DNA of 64,000 nucleotides, from positions 1 through 64,000 of the forward strand of contig JADJNC010000005.1 of the NCBI GenBank assembly GCA_016709335.1, in the 5' to 3' direction. The notes beneath the pieces are model-generated. The model was not told where the DNA came from. It saw only the letters and a program-made list of their open reading frames with translations, and made no database searches. This DNA comes from Candidatus Propionivibrio dominans. Its GTDB lineage: Bacteria > Pseudomonadota > Gammaproteobacteria > Burkholderiales > Rhodocyclaceae. Of this stretch, positions 31,259 through 41,504 are shown in pieces (within the stretch, counting starts at the first letter, position 1; the number at the start of each line of letters is the position of its first letter). A program made the position numbers and the translations under genes.

Positions 31259-31982
31259 TCATCCGCGCGCCAGGCCGTCGATGACCTGTATGGTCTTGTC
31301 GCAGCGTGCCGCCAGCGCGGGGTTGTGGGTCACGAACAGCACCGTCGTGCCCTGCTCCTGATTGAAGCGGCGCAGCAACGCGAACACCTCGTCGGCGCTC
31401 TTGGTGTCGAGATTGCCGGTCGGCTCGTCGGCCAGCACCAGCGCCGGGTTCATGGCCAGCGCACGCGCCACCGCGACGCGCTGCTGCTGGCCGCCGCTGA
31501 GGTTGCCGGCCAGGTTGTTCTGCCAGGCGGTCAGTCCGACGTCTTCGATCAAGCCGGCGGCACGCTGGCGCATCGCCTTGTTGGCAAATCCGGCAGCGCC
31601 GAGCATCGGCATCATCACGTTCTCGAGCGCGCTGAACGCGGTGATCAAATGGTGGTACTGGAACACGAAGCCGATGTTGTGGCCGCGCAGCCGCGTCAGT
31701 GCGTGGTCGTCGAGGGTGGTGGTCTCCTCGCCGAACACGGTCAAGGTGCCGGCGGTGGGCCGGTCGAGCAGCCCGACGATGTTCAGCAGCGTGCTCTTGC
31801 CCGAACCGGACGGTCCCATCACCGCGCAGAATTCGCCCTTTTGCAACGAGAGGTCGATGCCATGCAGCACTTCGGTCTCGATCGGCGTGCCGACGTTGAA
31901 GGCCTTGCGCACGCCGCGCAGTTGCACTACCACGTCGTTGGCGAGCGGCGGCACGGTCACGGCGCCCGGCGCGAGCGCGACA

Positions 31983-31990
<8 letters not shown>
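31259..31990 (-). CDS. ABC transporter ATPase, LolD/MacB type
   Basis: The most likely start is the GTG at 31990, which overlaps the permease stop (31983). The 243-residue product has Walker [11 protein letters not shown]-loop [10 protein letters not shown], signature LSGGQQQR, Walker [13 protein letters not shown] and VTHN. It is the last gene of the third efflux operon (adaptor, permease, ATPase) in the window. The motifs are intact, unlike those of the two upstream genes, which carry frame breaks. Confidence 0.88.
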
Positions 31991-33223
<1,233 letters not shown>

Positions 33224-33242
33224 CGCAGGGATACCCTTCCGT

Positions 33243-34470
33243 CTAGGAGCCGGCGCCGTCGCGCGGACCCGCGTCCCCGCCATGACGGCGGCCGAAGCAG
33301 GAATCACTTGGTCGCCCTCGCGCAGTCCCTCGAGCAGCTCGACGAAGCCCCGCTACGCAGGCCCAGGCGGATCGGTCGGCGCACCGCCGCGCCTTCTTCC
33401 ACGATCAACACCCAGGGCGTCGCACCATCGGCGTCGTGCACGGCGCTGCCTGGCAGCAACAGCGCGGCGGGGCGCCGCGCCACCTCGATGTCTACCGATA
33501 CCGTCATGTCCTGCCTGAGTCCCGCCGGCGCCGACGGCACATCGAACTTGACCTGCACCGCGCCGGTCTGCACGTTCACGCCGGGGTTCACGTACACCAG
33601 ATCCGCCGAAAACCGCTGCTGCGGATACGCGTCGGCGGAGGCCAGGGCCTTCTGGCCCAGCGCCAGCAGGTGCAGGTTCTTCTCGTCGATCGCCACCACC
33701 AGTTGCGTGCGACCGGCCGGTGACAGGGTCATCAGCACCTTGCCCGGCTGCACCACGTCGCCGACTTCGACATTGCGGCCGATCAGCGTTCCCGCCGCCG
33801 GTGCGCTGATCGTGGCGTAGCGCGAGCGGGCGCGAGCGACGTTGGTACTGGCCCTGGCCTCTGCCACGGCGGCTTCGGCAAGCGCCGAGTCGCTGCCGGC
33901 GGGGCGGGCGGTTTCGAGCTGCTTCTGCGTCGACCGCACCTGGGCATCGGCCAAATTGACCGTGTTGCGGAATTGCTCCAGCGCCGCCTCGCTGATGAAG
34001 CCTTTCTGGAACAAGTCCTGGTTGCGCCGCTGCGTCGACTTCGCGTTGTCGAGGTTGGCCTGCGCCTGGCGCAAGGCCTGCTCGGCCACGGGGGCCTGGA
34101 CTTCGCGCACCTGGCGCTGGCGCGCCTGCGCCTGCACCACGCTTACCTCGGACTGGCGCTGCAGGGCGCGCAACTCGGCCGACTCGAGCTCGACCAGCAG
34201 GTCGCCGAGCTTCACGCTCTGGCCTTCCTGCACCGGCACTCGCACCACGGTGCCGGTTATTTGCGCGCCGACATCGACCCGGTGCGGCGTCTCGACATGA
34301 CCGCTGGCCACCACCGACTGCACGAAGTCGCGCCGCACTACCGTTTCGACGGCGACCAGGGGGCCGCGCCACCAGCGCACCGCCAGCACCGACAGCGCCA
34401 CTACGGCAAGCAGCGTGACGAGGGACTTCCAGGGGTGCCGGCGAATCAAGGAGAGATCAGTCATTTCCAT
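33243..34470 (-). CDS. Periplasmic adaptor (HlyD/RND type), frame break near the end
   Basis: The frame is open from 34470 to 33304 (388 residues): one N-terminal helix (about 15-33), lipoyl half with GAQITGTVVRVPVQEGQSVK, a coiled-coil hairpin (about 100-190) and YATISAPAAGTLIGRNVEVG. After GLRSG the read frame goes to SSSCSRDCARATK, whereas the adjacent frame gives FVELLEGLREGDQVIPAS, the normal ending, toward a TAG at 33243-33245. So the last 20-40 residues are off-frame. It heads a three-gene pump operon with no outer membrane factor. Confidence 0.82.
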
Positions 34471-34584
34471 CCGGAGTCGCGATCAATCTCGGTGTCAGGA
34501 GTGTTGGCCATCCGAAACCTGTTTTTCCGGTAGTGCGCAGATCGATTGCTTGACTTGGTTTTCACGCTGGCGAGGCGATGACCA

Positions 34585-35394
34585 TCAGGCGCCAAAGCCG
34601 AGATCTTCGCGATAGGACGGGCCATCCATGTGGAAGGCCACCGGCCCCGTGGCGCGCGCGTGCAGGAACTGGTCCACAAAGGGATTGGCAGAGGCCAGCA
34701 GTTCTTCCGGCGTGCCTTCAGCCGCCACGACGCCCTGGTAGAGCAGGAAGGCATGGTCGACCACCTTCAAGGATTCCGACACGTCATAGGTAACGATGAT
34801 CGAGGTCCCGCCGAGGGCGACTGTCAGCCGCTGGATCAGGTGGGCGATGACATTCAGCGAGATCGGATCGAGACCGGCAAACGGCTCGTCGTACATCGTC
34901 AGCATCGGATCGATGGCGATTGCCCTGGCCAGGGCAACGCGACGTGCCATGCCTCCCGACAGATCGTTCGGCATCAGGCAGGCGGTGCCGCGCAAGCCCA
35001 CCGATTGCAGCTTCATCAGGACCAGGTCGCGGATCAACAGTTCGGGCAGGTCGGTCAGCTCGCGCAATGGGAACGCGACGTTGTCGAAGACTGAAAGGTC
35101 GCTGAACAAGCCTCCCGCCTGGAACATCATGCCCATGTGTCGCCGCATCCTGTAGAGGCCGCGCTGGTCCAGTTCATGGATGACCTGTCCGTTCACCCGA
35201 ACACAGCCTTGATCGGGCCGCAATTGCCCGCCGATCAGCCGCAACAGCGTACTCTTGCCCGAGCCGCTGGCACCGAGGATGGCTACCACCTTGCCGCGGG
35301 GTATGCGCAGGGTGATGCCCTCGAAGATCTTCTGGTCGCCATAGGAAAAGTGCAGGTCGTCGATCTCGATCATAGGTTCGGATAGTTGGCTCAT
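34585..35394 (-). CDS. mlaF: MlaF-type ABC ATPase, orphan, with altered H-loop
   Basis: The 269-residue ATPase matches MlaF, which drives phospholipid transport between outer and inner membrane with MlaE, MlaD and MlaB. Walker A GASGSGKS is at 41-48, signature LSGGMA at 145-150 and Walker B LTMYDE at 165-170. The ending DQFLHARATGPVAFHMDGP is typical. Two things are odd. The switch-loop His expected in (S/T)HDV is Tyr203 (VTYDV), a one-base change that should impair hydrolysis. No mlaE, mlaD or mlaC follows. The start abuts a recombination junction at 35395, so its old neighbours have probably been lost. Confidence 0.82.
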   Translation of the reverse strand: MSQLSEPMIEIDDLHFSYGDQKIFEGITLRIPRGKVVAILGASGSGKSTLLRLIGGQLRPDQGCVRVNGQVIHELDQRGLYRMRRHMGMMFQAGGLFSDLSVFDNVAFPLRELTDLPELLIRDLVLMKLQSVGLRGTACLMPNDLSGGMARRVALARAIAIDPMLTMYDEPFAGLDPISLNVIAHLIQRLTVALGGTSIIVTYDVSESLKVVDHAFLLYQGVVAAEGTPEELLASANPFVDQFLHARATGPVAFHMDGPSYREDLGFGA

Positions 35395-35397
35395 GCC

Positions 35398-35530
35398 TTG
35401 CTTGTGTCTCCGTTCATTCCCAGGCAGATACCGAAACCGCCGACCTGTCGCGCGAGCGTGCCGAACAGCGCGCCGATGCATGCAACGAGTTGGGCATTTC
35501 CGGAGGCCTCAAAGCGCTCCCGCCGGCTGA
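35398..35530 (+). pseudogene. Internal fragment of a VIT1/CCC1-family transporter gene
   Basis: The plus strand reads VSVHSQADTETADLSRERAE, nearly the same as VSVHSQADTENADLARERAE in the intact gene at 49509. It then skips about 40 codons in frame and resumes with CNELGISGGLKALP (intact: RDELGISDTLSARP). No start or other domains are present. It is a remnant with an in-frame deletion. Confidence 0.7.
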
Positions 35531-35643
35531 CGAAGGTTGCCGACGCCATCCTTGATCTCGACGCCGATCCCCGTGGCATTGACGGAGGGCTCCCACTTCA
35601 GTTCTGCGATAACGTCCTGTTGCACTTGTGAATCGGTCTTCAT
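35509..35643 (-). pseudogene. 5' fragment of a BON-domain gene
   Basis: MKTDSQVQQDVIAELKWEPS is the standard start of small BON proteins and matches MKTDVQLQQDVIAVLKRERS at 47433. After EIKDGV it runs off-frame and stops at 35509. The leader CCGAACGGAGAAGTGATC before the ATG resembles the leader of the 47433 gene. It is back to back with the VIT1 fragment. Confidence 0.7.
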
Positions 35644-35837
35644 GATCACTTCTCCGTTCGGTCATGGAAGCATCAGCATGCGCGCCGCGTCCTGGACGAT
35701 CTGTGCGTTGGCGTACTGATGAAACTCCAACGGCCTTCCTATAAACCCTCACAGGACGGAACCGGCAACAGTGTCATGGGCAGCAGCGCCGAGCCGTTCG
35801 CCACGCGGAAACTCAACGAAACGAAACGAAAGGATGA

Positions 35838-35995
35838 AGATCATGAAGAAGGGTTTGTTCATTGCAGCGCTCGGCATTGGCGCCGCACTTAACTCCATTG
35901 GCTACTTCCTCATTGGCTTGCATGCCGCGGCTGCACTGTTTCACCACTACCTTTTGCGGGACAACACGCTCAGGCGCAGGCTTCCGCACGGATAG
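35838..35995 (+). pseudogene. C-terminal remnant of cytochrome b561 on a new N-terminus
   Basis: The 52-residue frame starts MKKGLFIAALGIGAAL, a generic hydrophobic start, and then reads GYFLIGLHAAAALFHHYLL and RDNTLRRRLP, the last helix and tail of cytochrome b561-type proteins, including a haem-ligand-like His pair. The other three helices are missing. AAAGGATG precedes the ATG, so it could be translated. I treat it as a chimeric remnant. Confidence 0.55.
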
Positions 35996-36029
35996 CGCTT
36001 CACGGCGCTTCTCGCACAAGACCTTGCTT

Positions 36030-36095
36030 CCGCTTCAAGCTGGCCTGGCTTCTCGACGTCACAGGGCAGGATGAGCGGACTGGCGCTGCCGCCGC
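36030..36095 (-). pseudogene. Short fragment of a fabI-like gene
   Basis: On the minus strand SPLILPCDVEKPGQLEA matches SPLILPCDVEQPGHLEA of the intact fabI at 44522. About 30 bases around 36055-36085 are identical to 45093-45123. No other part of fabI is nearby. Confidence 0.65.
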
Positions 36096-36274
36096 TTCGG
36101 CCATGCGCCGGGTGTTGCAGGAGGGGCTACGCCACGACATTTGCAGGAGTAGGCTATCAGGAAATCGTGCTGACACTCGCCACAGTAAGCGCGAGCGAAG
36201 CCGTGAGCGATCAAGCAAAAGTTGCTTATGGCGGGTTGTTCACAACGTCCTTCGGCTGCAGGCGGATGAGTTCG

Positions 36275-36772
36275 CTAAACCCGAAATGCTGTTGCCGGAA
36301 GCAGCAAACGGGCATGTTCGCCTGCCAAGGTCTGGAAGCCAAAATGCGTGTAGAACGCCTTGGCGGCGGCATCCTTTGCATCCACGACGATTCCTGCCAC
36401 CGCCAGCACTGCGCTGGCGTGCGCAACCTTCTTGCAGGCATCAACCAGAAGCATCGATCCCAGGCCTTTGCCTTGAAACTCGCTTGCCACTCCCAATCTC
36501 CCGATCAGCGCCACAGGAACAGGGTATCGGGGCAGATTCTTTGCCAGCGCTTCTGGCAAAGCCGAGCAATTTACGCTGCCTGCGCTCAGTGTGAAAAATC
36601 CCGCCAACCGCCGGAAGTCTTCTTCCGGCGTCGCCAAGAATACCCGCGCGACATTGCGCCGGACATCCTGCGAAGCATAGCGGCGGATGTATTCATCGAG
36701 AACAGGCTGTCCACAACGAAAGGAGGTCGCATCGACGCTCTTGTCAAACGAGCGAATGCTATACAGCGTCAC
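36275..36772 (-). CDS. GNAT toxin, TacT-like
   Basis: This 165-residue GNAT acetyltransferase has GRLGVASEFQGKGLGSMLL, the acetyl-CoA-binding R/Q-x-x-G-x-G/A loop, and AKAFYTHFGFQTLAGEHARL near the end. TacT-type toxins acetylate the amino group of aminoacyl-tRNA and stop translation. Its start overlaps the stop of the DUF1778 antitoxin gene by four bases (36769-36772), the usual antitoxin-first order. Overlap, length and motif together make a type II toxin-antitoxin pair very likely. Confidence 0.88.
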   Translation of the reverse strand: MTLYSIRSFDKSVDATSFRCGQPVLDEYIRRYASQDVRRNVARVFLATPEEDFRRLAGFFTLSAGSVNCSALPEALAKNLPRYPVPVALIGRLGVASEFQGKGLGSMLLVDACKKVAHASAVLAVAGIVVDAKDAAAKAFYTHFGFQTLAGEHARLLLPATAFRV

Positions 36773-37050
36773 CGAGAAACCTGCTCCGCATGGCGCTTGA
36801 ATGCCTTCTTCAATGCCGAGTTGGGCGAGACGTGGGTATCGAGTGCCGCCAGAAATGCCTGAAAATCCTTCGGTTGCAGGGTGATGATTTCATTTGCCTG
36901 CACCACTTTTTCCGCTGAGGCCAGCGCGTGTGACAGGACAAACTCCGAAACGCTGACATGAGTGTAGGTTGCAGCCTTGTCGAGCAGTTCGCGCGCATGC
37001 ACGTCGCAGCGAATGTTGAGGCGACTTTCCTTTAAGTGGGTATTTTCCAT
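36769..37050 (-). CDS. DUF1778 antitoxin, TacA-like
   Basis: The start at 37050 gives a 93-residue protein, MENTHLKESRLNIRCDVHAR, with an N-terminal ribbon-helix-helix DNA-binding domain (RLNIRCDVHARELLDKAATY) and a C-terminal toxin-binding part (ITLQPKDFQAFLAALD). Such antitoxins repress their own operon as a complex with the toxin. Upstream, GTGCG repeats (37081-37096) could be an operator, but the site is not proven. It is coupled to the GNAT gene. Confidence 0.88.
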   Translation of the reverse strand: MENTHLKESRLNIRCDVHARELLDKAATYTHVSVSEFVLSHALASAEKVVQANEIITLQPKDFQAFLAALDTHVSPNSALKKAFKRHAEQVSR

Positions 37051-37114
37051 GGAAGGCTCCTTGAAGTTCAGTTCAACATTGTGCGCCGTATGTGCGTACA
37101 TTGCAAGAGTAGCG

Positions 37115-37375
37115 GTCTCTCCAGTTACCATGTTTGCCGAGGCACCGCTGGTATTCGCGATCGCCTCCAAGGTCCCGGCCACGACACTGCCCGAGTTCAG
37201 TGCGGATGCCAAGGCCAACCCCGGATTTCGGAAAGCTGGACTATGGCAACCGTGCGCGCTCGACACATTCAGCAATGACGTGTTCAAGGCAATGGCGGGA
37301 ATCGACGCGGTGACGGTCCGGTACAACGGCGTTAATCCGGCCATGCCGGCGCTACTCGCAAACGAAGTGCAATAA
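37115..37375 (+). pseudogene. Fragment of a Bug/TctC-type solute-binding protein gene
   Basis: The plus strand encodes SPVTMFAEAPLVFAIASKVP, TLPEFSADAKANPG and VFKAMAGIDAVTVRYNG, the middle of a tripartite tricarboxylate transporter receptor (Bug family). The expected start, signal peptide and C-terminus are absent. It ends in a stop at 37375 and borders the toxin-antitoxin pair. Confidence 0.65.
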
Positions 37376-37434
37376 TGGCCAAAAGAAAGCCGAAGCCGAC
37401 CCCCATCAGAATATCCTTCCGGGTAATGCAGACC

Positions 37435-38559
37435 TCATACCATCTGGCTAATGGTCTTGCGAAAACGGCTCAGTGAGGCGATGAACAGGAGGCTGCCAAT
37501 TGCCAAAATGGCCAGAAGTTGCGGCCACACCACGTCGATCCCGGCGCCGCGATAGAGAATGGCCTGTCCGGCCGAAACGAAGTGCGTCGTCGGCGCTACC
37601 TGCATGATGTCCTGAACCAGTTGCGGCATGCTCTCGTAGGGCGTGCTGCCGCCCGAGAGCATTTGCAGCGGCAACAACACCAGCACCAGCAGCATGCCGA
37701 ACTGCGGCATCGAGCGCGCCAGCGTCGCCAGGAAAATGCCCATCGAGGTGGTGGCGAACAGGTGCAGCGCGGCAGCCAGCATGAATAGCGCCAGCGAGCC
37801 CTGGATCGGCACCCGCAATGCCCCCTGGACGATGAAGACCAGCGCCACCAAAGCCGCCAGCAGGACCACCAGTCCCATCGACCAGACCTTGGCCAGCATG
37901 ATTTCGGCCGGCGTTACGGGCATCACCAGCAAGTGTTCGATAGTGCCATGCTCGCGTTCGCGGATCAGCGCCGCACCGGTCAGGATGATCGACAGCATGG
38001 TCACGTTGTTGATGATCTCCATCAGCGAGCCGAACCACGCTCGTTCGAGATTGGGGTTGAAGCGCATACGTAGCGCGAGTTCGACCGGCGGCACTGCCGT
38101 ACTGCGATAACGCTGGATGAATTCATTGACCTCGCTGGCGACCATCTGCTGGATGTAGGCGTTGCCGGTGAAAGCCTGGCCCATGCGCGTGGCGTCGATA
38201 TTGAGCTGGATGGCCGGGGTGCGCCCGGCCAGCACGTCGCTCTGGAAGTTCGGCGGAATGTCGAGTGCAAAGGTATAGTCGCCACGGTCCATGCCGGCAT
38301 CCACCTCGGCCAGCGAAACCATGTTGGGCATTTTGAAATGCGGTGGGTAGAAGCTGGACACGATGCGTGCCGAGAGCGGCGATCCGTCCTCATCGACAAT
38401 CGCGATCGGCGCATTGTGCAAGCTGTCGGGCATGGCCGTGGCGGCGACGTAGATTGCCACGGTGAAGGTCCAGGCGATCAGCACCAGCATCATCGGGTCG
38501 CGCACCAGGCTCCACAGTTCCTTGACGCCGAGGCGGAATACGTTTTTGCTGCTGATCAT
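37435..38559 (-). CDS. ABC-2 type permease, YhhJ-like
   Basis: This 374-residue permease has one N-terminal helix (about 22-42), a periplasmic domain and five C-terminal helices (about 175-370), with IREREHGTIEHLLVMPVTPAE, a hallmark of ABC-2 exporters of the YhhJ/YbhR kind. It is the last gene of the operon with an outer membrane factor, an adaptor and RbbA. The start has GGAGAC upstream. In related operons this permease works with the fused ATPase-permease encoded just before it. Confidence 0.9.
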   Translation of the reverse strand: MISSKNVFRLGVKELWSLVRDPMMLVLIAWTFTVAIYVAATAMPDSLHNAPIAIVDEDGSPLSARIVSSFYPPHFKMPNMVSLAEVDAGMDRGDYTFALDIPPNFQSDVLAGRTPAIQLNIDATRMGQAFTGNAYIQQMVASEVNEFIQRYRSTAVPPVELALRMRFNPNLERAWFGSLMEIINNVTMLSIILTGAALIREREHGTIEHLLVMPVTPAEIMLAKVWSMGLVVLLAALVALVFIVQGALRVPIQGSLALFMLAAALHLFATTSMGIFLATLARSMPQFGMLLVLVLLPLQMLSGGSTPYESMPQLVQDIMQVAPTTHFVSAGQAILYRGAGIDVVWPQLLAILAIGSLLFIASLSRFRKTISQMV

Positions 38560-38613
38560 GGCTCAGGTCTCCAGCGTCCAATCGCCCAGTGAGTATGGCG
38601 AATGGAATGGTTG

Positions 38614-38701
38614 CGGGGCCCCCCCCCCCCCCCCCGCCGGGGGGGGCGGGGCGCGGGCGCCCCCCCCCCCGGGGGGGCCCCCCCCCGACAGGGGGCGGGG
38701 G
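38614..38701. repeat. C/G homopolymer block, probable assembly artefact
   Basis: Eighty-eight bases are almost only C and G runs, up to 17 C in a row, between rbbA and the permease gene. The other genes of this operon overlap by four bases, so an insert here is unexpected. A sequencing or assembly artefact is the first explanation. Confidence 0.75.
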
Positions 38702-38738
38702 ATTGACCGGCGCCGATCATGGCGTTCAGGCATATCCG

Positions 38739-41504
38739 CTAGGTCTCCTGTTTCCTGAGCAGCACAATGGCCAGGCCGAGGATCACCGGGACGGCGGTGA
38801 GCAACGGCCAGAACGATGTGCCGAGGCTGAAAATGCCGAGCCCCTTGCTGAACACGCCACGGCTGATGGTCAGGAAATGGGTCGCCGGGTAAATGCGACC
38901 AATGAAGGCGCCCATGCCTTCGAGCGACGACACCGGGTTGAGTAGCCCGGCAAACTGCACGCAGGGGATGATGGTGCCGATCATGGTCACGAACATCGCG
39001 GCGATCTGGCTTCGGGTGAAGGTCGAGACCAGCAGGCCGAAACCGGTCGAGCAGACGACGAAGATCAGCGCCCCCAGCGCCAGAGTGAAGAAGCTGCCTT
39101 TGATCGGCACCCCGAATACCGTCACGGCCATCAGCGCCAGCAGCAGGAAGTTGACCATCGCCAGCGCGATATAGGGCAACTGCTTGCCGAGCAGGAATTC
39201 GCTGCGCGTCACCGGGGTGACGTAGAGATTGATAATTGACCCCAGTTCCTTCTCACGCACCACCGACAGCGCTGCGAGCATCGCCGGAATCATCATCAGC
39301 AGCATCGGGATCACCGCCGGAACCATTGCCGGCAGGCTCTTTACATCGGGGTTATAACGGTAGCGGGTTTCCAGCGTGCTGGGCGGGGTCAGCGTCATTC
39401 CCAGACGATGCTTCGCCATGTCGGCGAGCCACATCTGGTGCATCGCCTGGACGTAGCCGCGAACGGTCTCGGCGCGCATTGGCATGGCGCCGTCGACCCA
39501 GGCGCCAAGTTCCACCGGGGTGCCGCGCTCGATGTCGCGTGCAAAACCTGGCGGAATCTCGATGGCCAACGTCAGCTCGCCGTTGCGCATGCGCCGATCC
39601 AGGTCATCGTAGTCACTGATCGGCGGCTTCTCGACGAAGTAACGCGAACCCGCGAGGTTGAGCGCGTAATTCTGGCTAAGCACCGTCTGGTCGCGGTCGA
39701 GCATGGCATAAGTGAGGTTCTCCACGTCCAGGCTGATTCCATAGGCGATGATGAACATCAGAATCGCCGAGCCGAGCAGCGCCAGCGTGGCGCGCACCGG
39801 GTCGCGGCGCAGTTCGAGTGTCTCGCGCAGGGTGTAGCTGAAGGCGCGACCGATATTGAAGCCGAAACGGCGGGGCGTGCCTTGAGGCCTGGCGACTGCT
39901 GAAGGGGGTGGCTCGGCGCTCGGGGAAGCGATTTTTTCCGTTCCCGCCGAGGCTTCCTCGAGATGCGAAATGAAAGCCTGCTCCAGGGTTTGCGTGCCGC
40001 GCTGGCGAACCAGTTCGGCCGGACTGTCGCTGACCAGTACCCGGCCGGCATGCATCAGCGAGATGCGGTCGCAGCGCGCGGCCTCGTTCATGAAGTGTGT
40101 CGAGATGAAGATCGTCACCTGCTCGTGGCGCGAGAGGTCGATCATCAACTGCCAGAACATGTCGCGCGCGATCGGATCGACGCCCGAGGTCGGTTCGTCG
40201 AGGATCAGCAGTTCGGGTTTGTGGATCACCGCCACCGCCAGCGACAGGCGCTGGCGAATCCCCAGCGGCATGTCGTCGGGCAGGGTATCGACGACATGGG
40301 TCAGTCCAAAGTGTTCGACCAGTTCGTCGACGCGCGCGGCGATTCCGGCCTCGGGCAGGGTGAACAGCCGCGCGTGCAGCACCAGGTTCTGGCGCACGGT
40401 GAGTTCGCCGTAGAGCGAGAAGGCCTGCGACATGTATCCGACGCGCCGCCGCGCATTGATGTCCCGGGCATTGACCGGCTGGCCGAAGAGCAGCGCGCTG
40501 CCCTCGCTGGCGGGCAAGAGGCCGGTCAGCATTTTCATGGTCGTGCTCTTGCCGCAGCCGTTGGAACCGAGGAAGCCGAAAATCTCGCCGCGCCGGATGC
40601 GAAAGTCGACGTGGTCGACGGCGACGAAGTCGCCAAAGCGCATGGTCAGTCCCCTGGCCTCGATGGCAATGTTTTCTTCGCCGCCCGTGGTGTCGACCGC
40701 CAGAGGCGGTACGACAATGGCCTGGTGCCCGCGCCGCTCTTCCTCGGGCAGCAGGGCGATGAAGGCTTCCTCGAGCGAGTCCGTCGCGGTGCGGCGGTGC
40801 AGTTCGGCCGGGGTGCCGGTGGCCAGCACCTTGCCGGCGTCCATCGCCACCAGCCAGTCGAAGCGTTCGGCCTCCTCCATGTAGGCGGTGGCGACGATCA
40901 CGCTCATGGCGCCGCGTTCGCTGCGGATATGGTCGATCAGGTCCCAGAATTGTTTGCGCGACAGCGGGTCGACGCCGGTCGTCGGTTCGTCGAGGATCAG
41001 CAGGTCGGGGTCGTGGATCAAGGCGCTGCACAGCCCCAGTTTCTGCTTCATGCCGCCCGAGAGCTTGCCCGCCGGGCGCGACAGAAAGGGCTGCAGGCCG
41101 GTGCTGGCAGTCAGTTCGTCGATGCGCTGGCGGCGCTCTGCGGCGTTGTGGCCGAACAGGCGCCCGAAGAACTGCAGGTTCTCCTCGACCGACAGCGTCG
41201 GGTAGAGGTTGCGTCCCAGACCCTGCGGCATGTAGGCGATGCGCGGGCAGACGCTGTCGCGGTGGCGCTTGCTCGCCATGTCGCCGTCCAGCACCTGCAA
41301 GGTCCCCTGCTGCAGCTTGCGCGCGCCGGAAATCAGCGCCAGCAGGCTCGACTTGCCGACGCCGTCGGGACCGATCAGGCCAACCATGCAAGCGGCCGGG
41401 ATCGCCAGTGTGATGTCGTCGAGCGCGACAGTCTTGCCATAGCGCAGGATGACACCGTCAAGCCTGACCACCGGCGCCGCGCCGCTGGCCGTAGGATCAC
41501 TCAT
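38739..41504 (-). CDS. rbbA: RbbA-type ABC exporter: two ATPase domains fused to a permease
   Basis: The 921-residue protein has ATPase domain 1 (Walker [10 protein letters not shown] about 44-52; [20 protein letters not shown]), ATPase domain 2 (GSNGCGKST about 311-319; [13 protein letters not shown] in place of [27 protein letters not shown]) and an ABC-2 permease (about 560-920). In domain 1 the switch His is replaced ([10 protein letters not shown]), a trait I associate with this family, so the two sites are asymmetric. RbbA was described as a ribosome-associated ATPase, but this gene order (outer membrane factor, adaptor, RbbA, permease) points to an exporter. It overlaps the adaptor gene by four bases. 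Confidence 0.9.
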   Translation of the reverse strand: MSDPTASGAAPVVRLDGVILRYGKTVALDDITLAIPAACMVGLIGPDGVGKSSLLALISGARKLQQGTLQVLDGDMASKRHRDSVCPRIAYMPQGLGRNLYPTLSVEENLQFFGRLFGHNAAERRQRIDELTASTGLQPFLSRPAGKLSGGMKQKLGLCSALIHDPDLLILDEPTTGVDPLSRKQFWDLIDHIRSERGAMSVIVATAYMEEAERFDWLVAMDAGKVLATGTPAELHRRTATDSLEEAFIALLPEEERRGHQAIVVPPLAVDTTGGEENIAIEARGLTMRFGDFVAVDHVDFRIRRGEIFGFLGSNGCGKSTTMKMLTGLLPASEGSALLFGQPVNARDINARRRVGYMSQAFSLYGELTVRQNLVLHARLFTLPEAGIAARVDELVEHFGLTHVVDTLPDDMPLGIRQRLSLAVAVIHKPELLILDEPTSGVDPIARDMFWQLMIDLSRHEQVTIFISTHFMNEAARCDRISLMHAGRVLVSDSPAELVRQRGTQTLEQAFISHLEEASAGTEKIASPSAEPPPSAVARPQGTPRRFGFNIGRAFSYTLRETLELRRDPVRATLALLGSAILMFIIAYGISLDVENLTYAMLDRDQTVLSQNYALNLAGSRYFVEKPPISDYDDLDRRMRNGELTLAIEIPPGFARDIERGTPVELGAWVDGAMPMRAETVRGYVQAMHQMWLADMAKHRLGMTLTPPSTLETRYRYNPDVKSLPAMVPAVIPMLLMMIPAMLAALSVVREKELGSIINLYVTPVTRSEFLLGKQLPYIALAMVNFLLLALMAVTVFGVPIKGSFFTLALGALIFVVCSTGFGLLVSTFTRSQIAAMFVTMIGTIIPCVQFAGLLNPVSSLEGMGAFIGRIYPATHFLTISRGVFSKGLGIFSLGTSFWPLLTAVPVILGLAIVLLRKQET

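Noticed and set aside
37079..37100. Fourteenth copy of the stress palindrome upstream of tacA
   Set aside because: It shows GTGCG direct repeats, not an inverted pair with a 4-base spacer, so it was left out.
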